Below are positions 17,137 through 26,177 of a stretch of DNA of 64,000 nt, piece by piece (position 1 is the first letter of the stretch; each line of letters starts with the position of its first letter). The notes under the pieces were generated by a model that saw nothing but the letters and a program-made list of their open reading frames with translations, was not told the DNA's origin and did not search any database. The translations under genes were made by a program, and so were the position numbers. This DNA comes from Alkalicoccus luteus (GTDB lineage: Bacteria; Bacillota; Bacilli; Bacillales; Salisediminibacteriaceae): NCBI GenBank assembly GCA_052061695.1, contig JBPZEY010000005.1; one strand, given 5' to 3'.

Positions 17137-17164
17137 AAAACCGCCTCCTGTCGGAGACGGTTTC
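17137..17164 (-). repeat. Direct repeat and terminator copy, distal flank of element A
   Basis: A 28-bp sequence identical to positions 17904-17931. It is itself a terminator hairpin (AAACCG-CTCC / GGAG-CGGTTT, T-tailed on the minus strand). It looks like one half of a target-site duplication made when element A entered the ppc terminator. Confidence 0.88.
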
Positions 17165-17903
17165 CAAGCTGTTGATAAAGTTAACCTGCTTATATGTTTA
17201 TTCATTTGGTTGCATTTCCCCTCTGCTTACTTAGCCTGCCGTTGACTTTCCTTCAGCTTTTTCTTAGGAGATCCCTTTCTGCAGGAAGTATGGCGCGGGA
17301 GGATGGCACGGCTACACTCGGACTCAGGCTTCTCACAAGAAGCCTTCAAGAGCCGGTCCAGCTCCGCTCGCGCTTTTCATGCCGTTTCAGTTCGAACGGC
17401 GATGAGGCTTCACTCGGACACAAGCTTCTTAAAAAAAGCCTTCAAGACCTAATCCAGCTTTGCTCGTGCGTTGATGCCGTTCGCAGAGCTGACAGGCACG
17501 GCATCTTCAGGCTGCTTGTTGCGCCCATGCTGGACACGTCACGGAACCGGATGTGCTTCTTGGAGCACAACGTCACGAGAGGCAGAAGCGACTGCTTTTT
17601 TTGCTTTTCTGGTGAATTCCATGACGTAATAGGCTCCCTATTCAATATTGAAACGTCACGTAACGATACGTTCCATCTGCATTTTAAAAGCTCGTGTCAA
17701 CCATAGCCACGGAGTTAAACCGTACTTCCAGCTGCCGACATCGGAGGGCCTCGACTCCGGAAGGAGCAGAACGAGGCGAAGATCCAGCGCTTCCGACAGC
17801 AGGAGGAAGCGGTTAGCTGAGCCCGTTCCCTCCGGAAAGCGAGTGTCCGCAGATACAGGCAGATGCAACGTTATTCACCTAATACGACTTTATCGACACT
17901 CTG
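17165..17903 (-). mobile_element. Non-coding insertion element, copy A (739 bp)
   Basis: The segment between the two identical 28-bp terminators. Read on the minus strand it starts CAGAGTGTCGATAAAGTC and ends with the imperfect inverse of it (GACTTTATC-like, ..TTATCAACAGCTTG), so it has terminal inverted repeats and CA...TG ends. It is clearly homologous along its length to the segment at 24324-24949, which is in the opposite orientation. No intact transposase is encoded; open frames of 60-170 codons have no recognisable domain. An internal block of about 80 bp is duplicated in tandem (17309-17389 and 17405-17485, offset 96). Most likely a non-autonomous or decayed insertion sequence with a preference for terminator palindromes; the family is not identified. 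Confidence 0.75.
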
Positions 17904-17931
17904 AAAACCGCCTCCTGTCGGAGACGGTTTC
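17904..17931 (-). terminator. ppc terminator, proximal copy of the 28-bp repeat
   Basis: Hairpin AAACCG-CTCC / GGAG-CGGTTT, 15 bases after the ppc stop, T-tailed on the minus strand. Identical in 28 positions to 17137-17164 across element A. Because the whole hairpin is duplicated, insertion probably left ppc termination intact. Confidence 0.88.
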
Positions 17932-17945
17932 GAACTTGACTTGTA

Positions 17946-20708
17946 TCAGCCTGTATTCAGAAGCCCTGCAGCCACACCACTGATGGTAAGCAGCACTTCT
18001 GTCAAAATCTCTTCGGTATGCTCTTCTTCGTCGGTTGCACGAAGCTTTTGAATCAGATCAACTTGCAGGAAGTTCATCGGATCGACATACGGATTTCTCA
18101 GATGGACGGACCCTTGAATATTCGGCGAGAAGTCGAGCAGTTCTTCCGACTTGGAGATGCGGAGCAGCACATCCTTCGTACGGTTGTACTCATCGGAAAT
18201 ATCTCCGAAAATCCGCTGACCGATGTCCTTATCTTCCACGAGGTCAACGTATTCTTTCGCTGTCATCAGGTCGGCTTTCATCAGCGCCATCTGCAGGTTG
18301 TTGACCGTGGAACGGAAGAACGGCCAGTTTTCGTACATTTCCTGCAGCAGCTCCAGGTTTTCACTGCTTGCATCAGCAAAGCCAGCGAGACCGGTGCCGG
18401 AGGCGTACCATGCCGGAATCATCTGACGGCACTGCGTCCATGCAAATACCCATGGAATCGCACGCAGGTCTTCAAACCGTTCGCTGTTTTTACGGCTCAT
18501 TGGACGTGAACCGATGTTCAGCTCACGGAGCTCGTTCAGCGGTGTCGTCTGCTTAAAGTACGTCAGGAAGTCCGGGTCGCCGAATACGAGCGACTGGTAT
18601 TTTTTCAAGGAGGCGTCCGAAATTTCTTCTATCGCCTGTTCATATTCCGGCTTAAGTCCGGTTACCTTTTCCTTCGAATGATGCACCTTCGACGTAGACT
18701 GAATCAGCGCAGAAGCAGCCTGCTCGAGGTTACGGAACGCAATATCACCGAGCATGTAGCGAGATGACAGCACCTCGCCCTGCTCTGTGATTTTGACCCC
18801 GTCTCCGAGCGTTTCAGCAGGCTGGGAAATAATACTGCGGTTCAGCGGTCCGCCGCCGCGGCCGAGAGAGCCCCCGCGGCCGTGGAAAAACTTCAGGCCG
18901 ATGCTGTAATCGCGGGCCATGTTATGAATTTCCTGCTGAGCTTTATACAGCTTCCAGTTGGCAGTAAGCGTTCCGCCGTCCTTGCTTCCGTCGGAATAGC
19001 CGAGCATGATTTCCTGATGATCTCCGCGCTGTTGAATGTGGCTTCGATACAGATCCATATCAAACAGGCGCTGCATGATTTTTGGACCGGCGATCAAATC
19101 ATCGACTGTTTCGAGAAGCGGTGCGACGTTAATGTTGCTTTCAACTGTACCATCTACATGTACGCGGTAAATACCGGCCTCTTTTGCAAGAACGAGTACT
19201 TCCAGCAGATCGCTGGACGACTGCGTCATGCTGATGAGGTACACTTCGATGGAGCGGCGTCCAAATTCTTCATGGGCACGCTGAATCATTTTGAACACTT
19301 CAAAAATGTTCTGCGTTTCTTCTGAATAGTCCTCATTTAAGAGCATAAGCGGACGTGGATCCTTCAGGACATTTTCAAGCAGCTCCAGCTTGTCGTCCTC
19401 TTCCATCGAAGCATAGTCGTCTGCAAGACCGACAACCCGCAGCATTTCCGATACAGCTGTTTCATGCTCGCCGCTATGGTTCCGCACGTCCAGCGTTGCC
19501 AGATGGAAGCCGAACAGCTCAACCTGGCGAATCAGCTTGCGCAGCTTTTTCAGCTTCACGTTTTCCAGCTGATGCGTGCGAGCATTTTCTTCAATCAGCA
19601 TGAGGTCGCGCAGCAGTTCCTCAGCATGATCGTATGCATACTTAGACTTCGTGCCGACCTGACGAAGACGCTTCAGCATGACCGCAAACATGCGGCGGTA
19701 TACTTCGCCTTCGATCTGCCATTTATCTTTTGTCGTCAAATACTTCTTTTCCTGGTCGGTCACGTGCTTAATGAATTCTTCCGGAATCGACACACGCGAT
19801 GTCGACTGACTGAACCGCTTCATGAGCTCGGTCAGCCCTTCGTCATATTTTCTAACGGCCAGATCACGCTGCAGCTTCAGCGTTTCCCACGTCACTTCGG
19901 GTGTGACGAACGGGTTCCCGTCGCGGTCGCCGCCGATCCATGAACCGAAGTTGAGGAAGTTTGGCACTTTCCACGACTTGCCCGGGAAGTAATCGCTCAG
20001 CTGATCCTCCAGCTCCTGGTGAACGGCAGGCAGCACGTCGAACAGCGTCTGATCAAAATAGTAAAGGCCGTTTTTCACTTCATCCAGGACAGTCGGCTTG
20101 CGGTGACGCAGCTCATCTGTCTGCCAAAGAACCGTCACTTCATTGATCAGGCTTTCTTCCAGGTTGCGGCGCTTTTTATACGGAAGCGCCGGGTGATCAA
20201 GCTTCTGCAGAATTGTAGAGATCCGCTTTTGGATCTCCAGCACGGTCCGTTTCGTTGCTTCTGTTGGATGTGCCGTCATGATCAGCTCGATGGAGAGATC
20301 ATCGATAATTTTTTGAATCGTTTCGTCTGCGTGTTCATCGTTTTTCAGGGCCAGAATCGCTTCCTGAATGGAATGCTTCTGCACATCGCTGTCACGCTCC
20401 AGCCGGTAAAACTGCGACCGGCGGATCCGGTGGTTCTGCTCGGCAATGTTGACGAGGTGGAAATAAATCGAAAAGGCGCGGATCACCTGCTGGCGCATAG
20501 GCGATTCCAGCTCAGAAATTTCTTTTTTCAGAAGTTCGTATTTATTCGGATCATAGTTTTCACGGAGACCCTTTGTTAATTCACGGATGTCCTCAACCTT
20601 CTGAAACAGCTCCTCCCCGCCGTGCTTTTTCAGCACGTCACCAAGAATACTTCCCAGCTTTTTCACGTCATTGCGAAGCTGCAGGTTCTGATCTTGTGTT
20701 TCCGACAT
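17946..20708 (-). CDS. ppc: Phosphoenolpyruvate carboxylase
   Basis: A 920-residue enzyme, the usual length, that carboxylates phosphoenolpyruvate to oxaloacetate to refill the TCA cycle and supply aspartate-family precursors. Seen: IMTAHPTEATKRTVL with the catalytic His at 147, GSWIGGDRDGNP (about 257), GYSDGSKDGG, FHGRGGSLGRGGGP, and RNPYVDPMNFLQ near the end. AGGAGG precedes the ATG. The upstream region holds a strongly structured segment (20737-20836). It is a single-gene unit whose terminator carries element A. Many Bacillus species use pyruvate carboxylase instead; ppc presence is common in alkaliphilic relatives. Confidence 0.97.
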   Translation of the reverse strand: MSETQDQNLQLRNDVKKLGSILGDVLKKHGGEELFQKVEDIRELTKGLRENYDPNKYELLKKEISELESPMRQQVIRAFSIYFHLVNIAEQNHRIRRSQFYRLERDSDVQKHSIQEAILALKNDEHADETIQKIIDDLSIELIMTAHPTEATKRTVLEIQKRISTILQKLDHPALPYKKRRNLEESLINEVTVLWQTDELRHRKPTVLDEVKNGLYYFDQTLFDVLPAVHQELEDQLSDYFPGKSWKVPNFLNFGSWIGGDRDGNPFVTPEVTWETLKLQRDLAVRKYDEGLTELMKRFSQSTSRVSIPEEFIKHVTDQEKKYLTTKDKWQIEGEVYRRMFAVMLKRLRQVGTKSKYAYDHAEELLRDLMLIEENARTHQLENVKLKKLRKLIRQVELFGFHLATLDVRNHSGEHETAVSEMLRVVGLADDYASMEEDDKLELLENVLKDPRPLMLLNEDYSEETQNIFEVFKMIQRAHEEFGRRSIEVYLISMTQSSSDLLEVLVLAKEAGIYRVHVDGTVESNINVAPLLETVDDLIAGPKIMQRLFDMDLYRSHIQQRGDHQEIMLGYSDGSKDGGTLTANWKLYKAQQEIHNMARDYSIGLKFFHGRGGSLGRGGGPLNRSIISQPAETLGDGVKITEQGEVLSSRYMLGDIAFRNLEQAASALIQSTSKVHHSKEKVTGLKPEYEQAIEEISDASLKKYQSLVFGDPDFLTYFKQTTPLNELRELNIGSRPMSRKNSERFEDLRAIPWVFAWTQCRQMIPAWYASGTGLAGFADASSENLELLQEMYENWPFFRSTVNNLQMALMKADLMTAKEYVDLVEDKDIGQRIFGDISDEYNRTKDVLLRISKSEELLDFSPNIQGSVHLRNPYVDPMNFLQVDLIQKLRATDEEEHTEEILTEVLLTISGVAAGLLNTG

Positions 20709-20736
20709 AGATGATTCCCTCCTAATACAGCATCAT

Positions 20737-20836
20737 CGAGTGTCCGATGACAGTACCGCCAGCATGCGGCAGTCGGAATGGGACAGTTTGTGTCCTGGGT
20801 GACGCAAACTGTCCCACCCAGGCCATAGGACACTCG
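20737..20836 (-). promoter_or_regulatory. Structured leader or repeat upstream of ppc
   Basis: Three exact pairings are visible: an outer stem CGAGTGTCC (20737-20745) with GGACACTCG (20828-20836); a 12-bp stem TGGGACAGTTTG (20779-20790) with CAAACTGTCCCA (20805-20816); and CCTGGGTG (20794-20801) with CACCCAGG (20815-20822). The last two share bases, so they exclude one another, as in a switch. It lies 29 bases upstream of the ppc start. It could be a regulatory leader or merely a dispersed palindromic repeat; it matches no riboswitch class I know. Confidence 0.5.
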
Positions 20837-21038
20837 TTAGATTTTATAGTAACAGAAACCATAAAAAATAATCAATTTTTTCTCACTATTTTATGCAAGG
20901 CATACATATAGGTAGAAATCCGGCGTCACAGCTAGTTCATCCTCCTTTGTATCTGCTTGCAGCGCTAAATCCCGTCAGAAGCATGTCATGGCAGGTTGAA
21001 GATTCAATGCCGTTCGATGTTGAACAGCATAAACAGTA

Positions 21039-21062
21039 AAGAACCGGCCGCAGCCGGTTCTT
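21039..21062 (-). terminator. Intrinsic terminator of putP
   Basis: Perfect 10-bp stem AAGAACCGGC / GCCGGTTCTT with a 4-nt loop, 15 bases beyond the stop; the minus-strand tail is T-poor apart from the stem end, so strength is uncertain. Confidence 0.7.
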
Positions 21063-21076
21063 CATATTGCCTTCTA

Positions 21077-22552
21077 TTAAGCTCCTTTATCCATGGAACG
21101 CGCACGCTCGAATTCGTCGTGCATTTCCTTGGTCGGCTTTGCGCCAACCTTACTGAAGATAATGATGAAGAGCGACGAAATGACAAACCCGGATACGAGC
21201 TCATACAGGTCGAAGATTCCGCCTTCAAGCAGTGCCCAGACGATCACGGTAACCCCGCCGGAAATCATTCCGGCCAGTGCCCCGTTCCGCGTCATATCCT
21301 TCCAGAAGAGACTGAACAGAACGAGCGGTCCAAAGGCGGCACCGAGTCCGGCCCAGGCGTAGCTTACAAGCTCGAGTACTGTCGCGTCCGGATTCTGTGC
21401 AAGAATCAAGGCTACGACCGCTACAGCAAGTACGCCGATTCGTCCAACGGTGACAAGCTCCTTCTGAGAAGCGTTTGGACGAATAAAGCCTTTATAAAAG
21501 TCCTCTGTCAGTGCAGAAGAGGAAACGAGCAGCTGGGAATCGATCGTGCTCATGATTGCAGCGAGAACAGCTGCCAGCAGTATCCCTGCAACAACCGGAT
21601 GAAACAGAACCTGCGTGAACTCCAGGAAGACCGTCTCCGGATTATCAAGCGGCGCATCGGCAAAGTACGCAATCCCGACAAGACCAATGAACACAGCACC
21701 TGTCATGGAGAGAATGACCCATGTGATCCCGATTCCCTGTGCCTTCGGAAGCTCTTTCATCGAACGGATCGCCATGAAACGGACGATAATATGTGGCTGG
21801 CCGAAATAACCGAGACCCCAGCCAAGCAGGGAAATGATCCCGATGATGCCGACGCCGCCAAAGAGACTCAGGTTATTTGGATCAATCGAACGGATCTGAT
21901 CAAACGTCGGACCGATCCCGCCAAAGTCCATGATGGCGACAATCGGAATCACAATCAGGGCGAGGAACATTAAAATCCCCTGCACAAAGTCGGTCCAGCT
22001 GACGGCCAGGAAGCCGCCGAGGAACGTATAGGCGATGATAATGATCGCACCGACCCATAGCGCCGTCGTCTGATCGAGACCAAACGTGCTTTCAAACAGA
22101 ACAGCACCGCCGACGAGGCCGGACGATGTATAAAACGTAAAGAAAATCAAAATCAACAGCGCGGAAACAATTCGCAGGGAACGGGAATTATCCTTAAACC
22201 GGTTTTCAAAAAAGTCCGGCAGCGTAATTGAATCGTTTGCAATTTCCGTGTATGCCCGCAGCCTGCCCGCTACCAGCATCCAGTTCACAACTGCCCCGAT
22301 CGCAAGACCAATGGCAATCCATGCTTCCACCAGGCCGGCCGCATAAAGAGCACCAGGCAGCCCGAGCAGAAGCCAGCTGCTCATATCAGACGCACCAGCA
22401 GAGAGTGCCGCTACACCGGCGCCGAGACGACGGCCGCCAAGTACATAGTCAGATAGGTTATCCGTCATTTTGTAAGCAATGAGTCCTAATGCAATCATAC
22501 CGACGAGATAAACAACAAACGTAATAATAATTGGTAATGAACCTTCTACCAT
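21077..22552 (-). CDS. putP: Sodium/proline symporter
   Basis: A 491-residue sodium:solute symporter (SSS family, LeuT fold) with about 13 membrane helices. The start (FVVYLVGMIALGLIAYK, DYVLGGRRLGAGVAALSAGASDMSSWLL) and the IMSTIDSQLLVSSSALTEDF segment match PutP and OpuE proline transporters. In this lineage the protein supplies proline as nutrient or as osmoprotectant; which role applies cannot be told, since no proline catabolism genes are in the window. AAAGGGGG precedes the ATG. It is divergent from the aldehyde dehydrogenase gene, across about 215 bases. Confidence 0.93.
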   Translation of the reverse strand: MVEGSLPIIITFVVYLVGMIALGLIAYKMTDNLSDYVLGGRRLGAGVAALSAGASDMSSWLLLGLPGALYAAGLVEAWIAIGLAIGAVVNWMLVAGRLRAYTEIANDSITLPDFFENRFKDNSRSLRIVSALLILIFFTFYTSSGLVGGAVLFESTFGLDQTTALWVGAIIIIAYTFLGGFLAVSWTDFVQGILMFLALIVIPIVAIMDFGGIGPTFDQIRSIDPNNLSLFGGVGIIGIISLLGWGLGYFGQPHIIVRFMAIRSMKELPKAQGIGITWVILSMTGAVFIGLVGIAYFADAPLDNPETVFLEFTQVLFHPVVAGILLAAVLAAIMSTIDSQLLVSSSALTEDFYKGFIRPNASQKELVTVGRIGVLAVAVVALILAQNPDATVLELVSYAWAGLGAAFGPLVLFSLFWKDMTRNGALAGMISGGVTVIVWALLEGGIFDLYELVSGFVISSLFIIIFSKVGAKPTKEMHDEFERARSMDKGA

Positions 22553-22769
22553 GTTACATACCCCCTTTTAAGATGGTGTTCCTACAGAAACGCCCTCCTT
22601 TTTTAATTGTCTGACATTTTATCTCTATGCTCCTATTATAAGCCGGAACACGTCAAAAGACTAGGGACGATTTCCTTCTTTCGTAGCACACGCGTTCAAT
22701 TAGTTTCACCCGTAAAGAAAGCGGGAAAGTCATTATCTGTGACTTACTTTTAGAAAGGAGCTTTCGCTT

Positions 22770-24218
22770 ATGCAAAAATATGCCAAGCAGTTTATTAACG
22801 GAGAATGGGTAGACGGTACCAGCGATAAATCGTTGGAAAACGTCAATCCGTTCAATCAGGAAACGTTGTTTACGATGAAGTCCTCCTCTGAAGAAGACCT
22901 AGACCGCGCATACCGCGCAGCAGAACAAGCGTTTCCCTCCTGGAGAGACACACTTCCGTCTGAGAAGCAGCAGCTGCTCCATCGCGTAGCAGAGGTGATG
23001 CAGGAACGAAAAGATGAGATTGTCGGACTGTTAATTAAGGAAGCGGGCAGCTCCGGCGTTAAAGCCCAAATTGAATTTGGCGCAGCACTTCGCATCGTGC
23101 AGGAATCTGCGTCGTTTCCATACAGAATGAAAGGTCAGATCATGTCGTCGGACTTCCCTGGGAAAGAAAACCGCGTCTATAAGTCTCCAAAAGGCGTCAT
23201 TGGCGTAATCGGTCCGTGGAATTTTCCATTCCACCTGTCGATGCGCTCTGTCGCACCTGCCATTGCAGCCGGCAATACGGTTGTATTAAAGCCTGCAACA
23301 GACACGATCGTCACGGCAGGCAGCCTCATTGCCGACATTTTTCACGAAGCAGGAGCTCCGGCCGGCGTGCTGAACGTCACAGCTGGCAGAGGCTCTGAAA
23401 TCGGCGATGCATTTGTCGAGCATCCGGTCCCGAAAGTCATCTCCTTTACCGGGTCGACAGAAGTCGGATCCCACATTGCTTCCTTAGCTGGAAAGCATAT
23501 CAAAGAGACAGCGCTCGAGCTCGGCGGAAATAACGCCTTTATCGTGCTGGAGGATGCCGATATCGATCGTGCCGTGGAAGCGGCCGTATTCGGTAAGTTT
23601 CTGCACCAGGGTCAAATATGTATGAGCGTCAACCGCTTCCTGATTCACGATTCGATTTACGATACGTTCGCTGAAGCCTTTAAGAAAAGGACGGCCGACC
23701 TTCAGGCAGGCGACCCGGCTGACCGCGACACAATCGTCGGTCCTCTGATTAAAGAAGACCAGGTTGAACGCATTATGAAGGACGTCCAGGAATCGATCGA
23801 TCAGGGCGCGACGCAGATTCTCGGCGGTGATGCCAAGGGAACACTGCTGCACCCGATTATCCTAACAGATGTGACAGAAGACATGCCAATCGCAAAAAAC
23901 GAGATATTTGGTCCCGTAGCGCCGTTAATCCGCTTCAGCACTGAAGAAGAGGCCGTCAAGCTCGCAAATAGTACGCCTTATGGCCTGAGCGGCGCAGTTC
24001 ATTCGACCGACATTCACCGGGCGACTGAATTTGCCAAGCAGACCGAAACCGGTATGATCCACGTGAATGATCAGACGGTTAACGACGAAGCGCACGCTAC
24101 CTTCGGCGGGGAAAAAGCTTCCGGGATCGGCCGCTTCGGCGGAGAATGGGCCCTTGATAAATTCACGACGGAAAAATGGCTTTCGATTCAAGACGGAAAA
24201 CGGGAATACCCCTTTTAA
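22770..24218 (+). CDS. NAD(P)-dependent aldehyde dehydrogenase (vanillin/benzaldehyde dehydrogenase-like)
   Basis: A 482-residue aldehyde dehydrogenase that oxidises an aldehyde to its acid. Seen: oxyanion Asn151 in GPWNFPFHLSMRS, the general base Glu250 in ETALELGGNN, and the nucleophile Cys284 in HQGQICMSVNR. The HLSMRSVAPAIAAGN and FGGEKASGIGRFGGEW segments are close to the YfmT/aryl-aldehyde dehydrogenase group, so aromatic aldehydes are plausible substrates. AAAGGAG precedes the ATG. No partner gene is linked; the 3' end runs into a terminator disrupted by element B. Confidence 0.9.
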   Translation: MQKYAKQFINGEWVDGTSDKSLENVNPFNQETLFTMKSSSEEDLDRAYRAAEQAFPSWRDTLPSEKQQLLHRVAEVMQERKDEIVGLLIKEAGSSGVKAQIEFGAALRIVQESASFPYRMKGQIMSSDFPGKENRVYKSPKGVIGVIGPWNFPFHLSMRSVAPAIAAGNTVVLKPATDTIVTAGSLIADIFHEAGAPAGVLNVTAGRGSEIGDAFVEHPVPKVISFTGSTEVGSHIASLAGKHIKETALELGGNNAFIVLEDADIDRAVEAAVFGKFLHQGQICMSVNRFLIHDSIYDTFAEAFKKRTADLQAGDPADRDTIVGPLIKEDQVERIMKDVQESIDQGATQILGGDAKGTLLHPIILTDVTEDMPIAKNEIFGPVAPLIRFSTEEEAVKLANSTPYGLSGAVHSTDIHRATEFAKQTETGMIHVNDQTVNDEAHATFGGEKASGIGRFGGEWALDKFTTEKWLSIQDGKREYPF

Positions 24219-24292
24219 CGCTGACTGAAAAAAGACGACAGCTGCAGACGCTGTGGCTGCAAGCTTTCCGCTGAAATCAATCGTAATCAATT

Positions 24293-24323
24293 AAAACACG
24301 GCTGCATCTGCGGCCGTGTTTTT
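24293..24323 (+). terminator. Aldehyde dehydrogenase terminator, left copy of a 31-bp direct repeat
   Basis: Hairpin AACACGGC / GCCGTGTT with a loop containing TGCATCTGCG, followed by TTT. The whole 31-bp sequence is repeated exactly at 24950-24980 on the other side of element B. Confidence 0.9.
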
Positions 24324-24949
24324 CAAAGTGTCGACAAAGTCGTTTCAGGTGAATAACCTTGCATTTACCTGCATCTGCGGGCACTCGCTTTCCGGAGGGA
24401 ACAGGCTCAGCTAATCACTTCTTCCTTTCGTCAGCCGGATCTTCGCCTTGTTCTGATCCTCTCGGAGTCGAAGTCCTCCGATATGGCAGCTGGCAGTCTG
24501 GTTGAATCGCCTGGTGAGGAGGAACCCGAGCTTATTCCATATGGATAGAACCTTTATATAGGCAACGTTTTGAGGTCGAATAGGGCTTCCAGTACGTCAA
24601 CGTGTTCATTAGGAGAGCAAAAGAATCGCAGCTTCTGCCGATCGGCATGTCGTTCTCCAACAAACAAATCCGTTTCCCCGTCGTGTCCATCGGAGGTGCA
24701 ACAAGCAGCCTGAAGATGCCGTGCCGTTCAGACCTGCGAACGTCATCAACGCACGAGCGGAGCCAAACCGGTTTTTGAAGGCTTCTCGTGAGAAGCCTGT
24801 GTCCGAGTGAAGCCGCGCCATCCTCCCCTTCATACAGGGGTCACCCTGGGAAATAGCTGAAGGCCAGCCCACGGCAGGCTAGGTAAGCAGAGGGGAAAGA
24901 CAACCAATCAAATCATCATTTAAGCTGATTGACGTTTTCAACAGCCTGA
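24324..24949 (+). mobile_element. Non-coding insertion element, copy B (626 bp)
   Basis: Lies between two identical 31-bp terminator copies. It begins CAAAGTGTCGACAAAGTC and ends with an imperfect inverse (..GACGTTTTCAACAGCCTG), the same ends as copy A at 17165-17903, to which it is homologous over its length in the opposite orientation. It carries a single copy of the block that copy A has in tandem. No recognisable transposase: the longest frames (87 codons or fewer) have no known domain, although one frame (around ATSSLKMPC) is similar between the two copies and may be a relic of coding sequence. Interpreted as a non-autonomous element that targets terminator palindromes. Confidence 0.75.
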
Positions 24950-24980
24950 AAAACACGGCTGCATCTGCGGCCGTGTTTTT
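24950..24980 (-). terminator. Right copy of the 31-bp terminator repeat
   Basis: Exact copy of 24293-24323. Being palindromic and A-rich/T-rich at its edges it can serve the M42 peptidase gene on the minus strand as well; it lies seven bases beyond that stop codon. Confidence 0.88.
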
Positions 24981-24987
24981 AACGTTA

Positions 24988-26040
24988 TCAATATGCCGTC
25001 ATCGGCGACTGGACATACGCCCGCAGCAGCCGGTAGGTCGCTTCAAGACTTTCAATGTGCGTGCGCTCATAGGCGTGGGATGCATCGATTCCCGGTCCAA
25101 CCAGTCCATGAATGACGTCATGACCGGAACGGACGGCCGCCGTGGCGTCTGAGCCGTAGTGCGGATACATATCTACCTGATAGCCGATGCTGTTCGCTTT
25201 TGCAAGCTCGACCAGATGCTTTCTAAGCCCGAAGTGATACGGGCCGCCGGAATCTTTCGCACAGATCGACACCGTATGCTCATCGGTCGCCTGGCCGTCT
25301 CCCATCGCTCCCATATCGACCGCAAGGTATTCCACCGTTTCCGGGCGAATGCCGGCATTTCCCCCAAAACCGATTTCTTCGTTATTGGAAATAAGCAGCT
25401 GTACTGTATACGGGAGCGCTGTCTTTTCTTCGATGATTTCTTTTGCAAGACGCATCAACATCGCAACGCTCGCCTTATCATCCAAATGGCGCGACTTAAG
25501 GTACCCGTTTGGCAGCACCTGCACACGCGGATCAAACGAAATGAAGTCCCCCGGACCGATGCCGAGCGCTTCTGTTTCTTCCTTGGACATCGTTTTTTCA
25601 TCGATGCGCACTTCCATGTTCTCGATGCTGCGCTCCGCCTTGCCGGCGTTATCATACACATGCACGGATGTCTGCTTCATCAAAATGGTTCCAGTATAGC
25701 GTTCGCCGCTGCTCGTTTCAATCTCGCAGTACTCTCCTTCGATCGCGTTATAAAGAAAGCCGCCGATTAAATCGAGCTTCAGCCTGCCGTCGCTTTTCAC
25801 TTCCTTTACCATCGCTCCGAGCGTATCCACGTGGGCTGTCATCATACGCTGCTCGCTGTTTTCTCTGCCGGGAAGCTCTGCTGTCAAGCCGCCTTTGCGC
25901 AGTCGTTCCGTGTGAATGCCAAGCTCCTGGAAATACGCCTCTACTTTGCTGATCACCTCTGCCGTACTGCCGGACGGGCTCGGAATAGAGACGAGCTCCT
26001 CGATCAACGTTCGGACATCTTCTGCCTGCTGCATTGCCAT
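24988..26040 (-). CDS. M42 family metallopeptidase
   Basis: About 350 residues in the chosen frame start (MAMQQAEDV, with AGGAAAGGA about 11 bases upstream); the frame is open 14 codons further to an ATG without a ribosome site. M42 enzymes are cytosolic dodecameric dinuclear-metal aminopeptidases. Seen: the VSIPSPSG opening, TAHVDTLGAMV with a metal His, RHLDDKASVAML with the bridging Asp, SNNEEIGFGG with catalytic Glu, VDMGAMGDGQ, and PHYGSDA plus SHAYERTH at the end. It trims N-terminal residues from peptides. It is divergent from the glycerate kinase gene. Confidence 0.9.
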   Translation of the reverse strand: MAMQQAEDVRTLIEELVSIPSPSGSTAEVISKVEAYFQELGIHTERLRKGGLTAELPGRENSEQRMMTAHVDTLGAMVKEVKSDGRLKLDLIGGFLYNAIEGEYCEIETSSGERYTGTILMKQTSVHVYDNAGKAERSIENMEVRIDEKTMSKEETEALGIGPGDFISFDPRVQVLPNGYLKSRHLDDKASVAMLMRLAKEIIEEKTALPYTVQLLISNNEEIGFGGNAGIRPETVEYLAVDMGAMGDGQATDEHTVSICAKDSGGPYHFGLRKHLVELAKANSIGYQVDMYPHYGSDATAAVRSGHDVIHGLVGPGIDASHAYERTHIESLEATYRLLRAYVQSPMTAY

Positions 26041-26177
26041 AGACCGGTTCATCCTTTCCTGTTGCATAATGTCTTCTTCCATGAGTTTACAAAACTTTTG
26101 CTGACATGAACAGGGCTGCCCCGCTGGAAGGCGGAATAAGCTATAATAAGAAGCAGGAAGACAGAGGGGGCGACAGG

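Noticed and set aside
17194..17706. 170-codon open frame inside element A
   Set aside because: The homologous copy B does not keep this frame; no ribosome site or domain. The sequence is better explained as part of the non-coding element.
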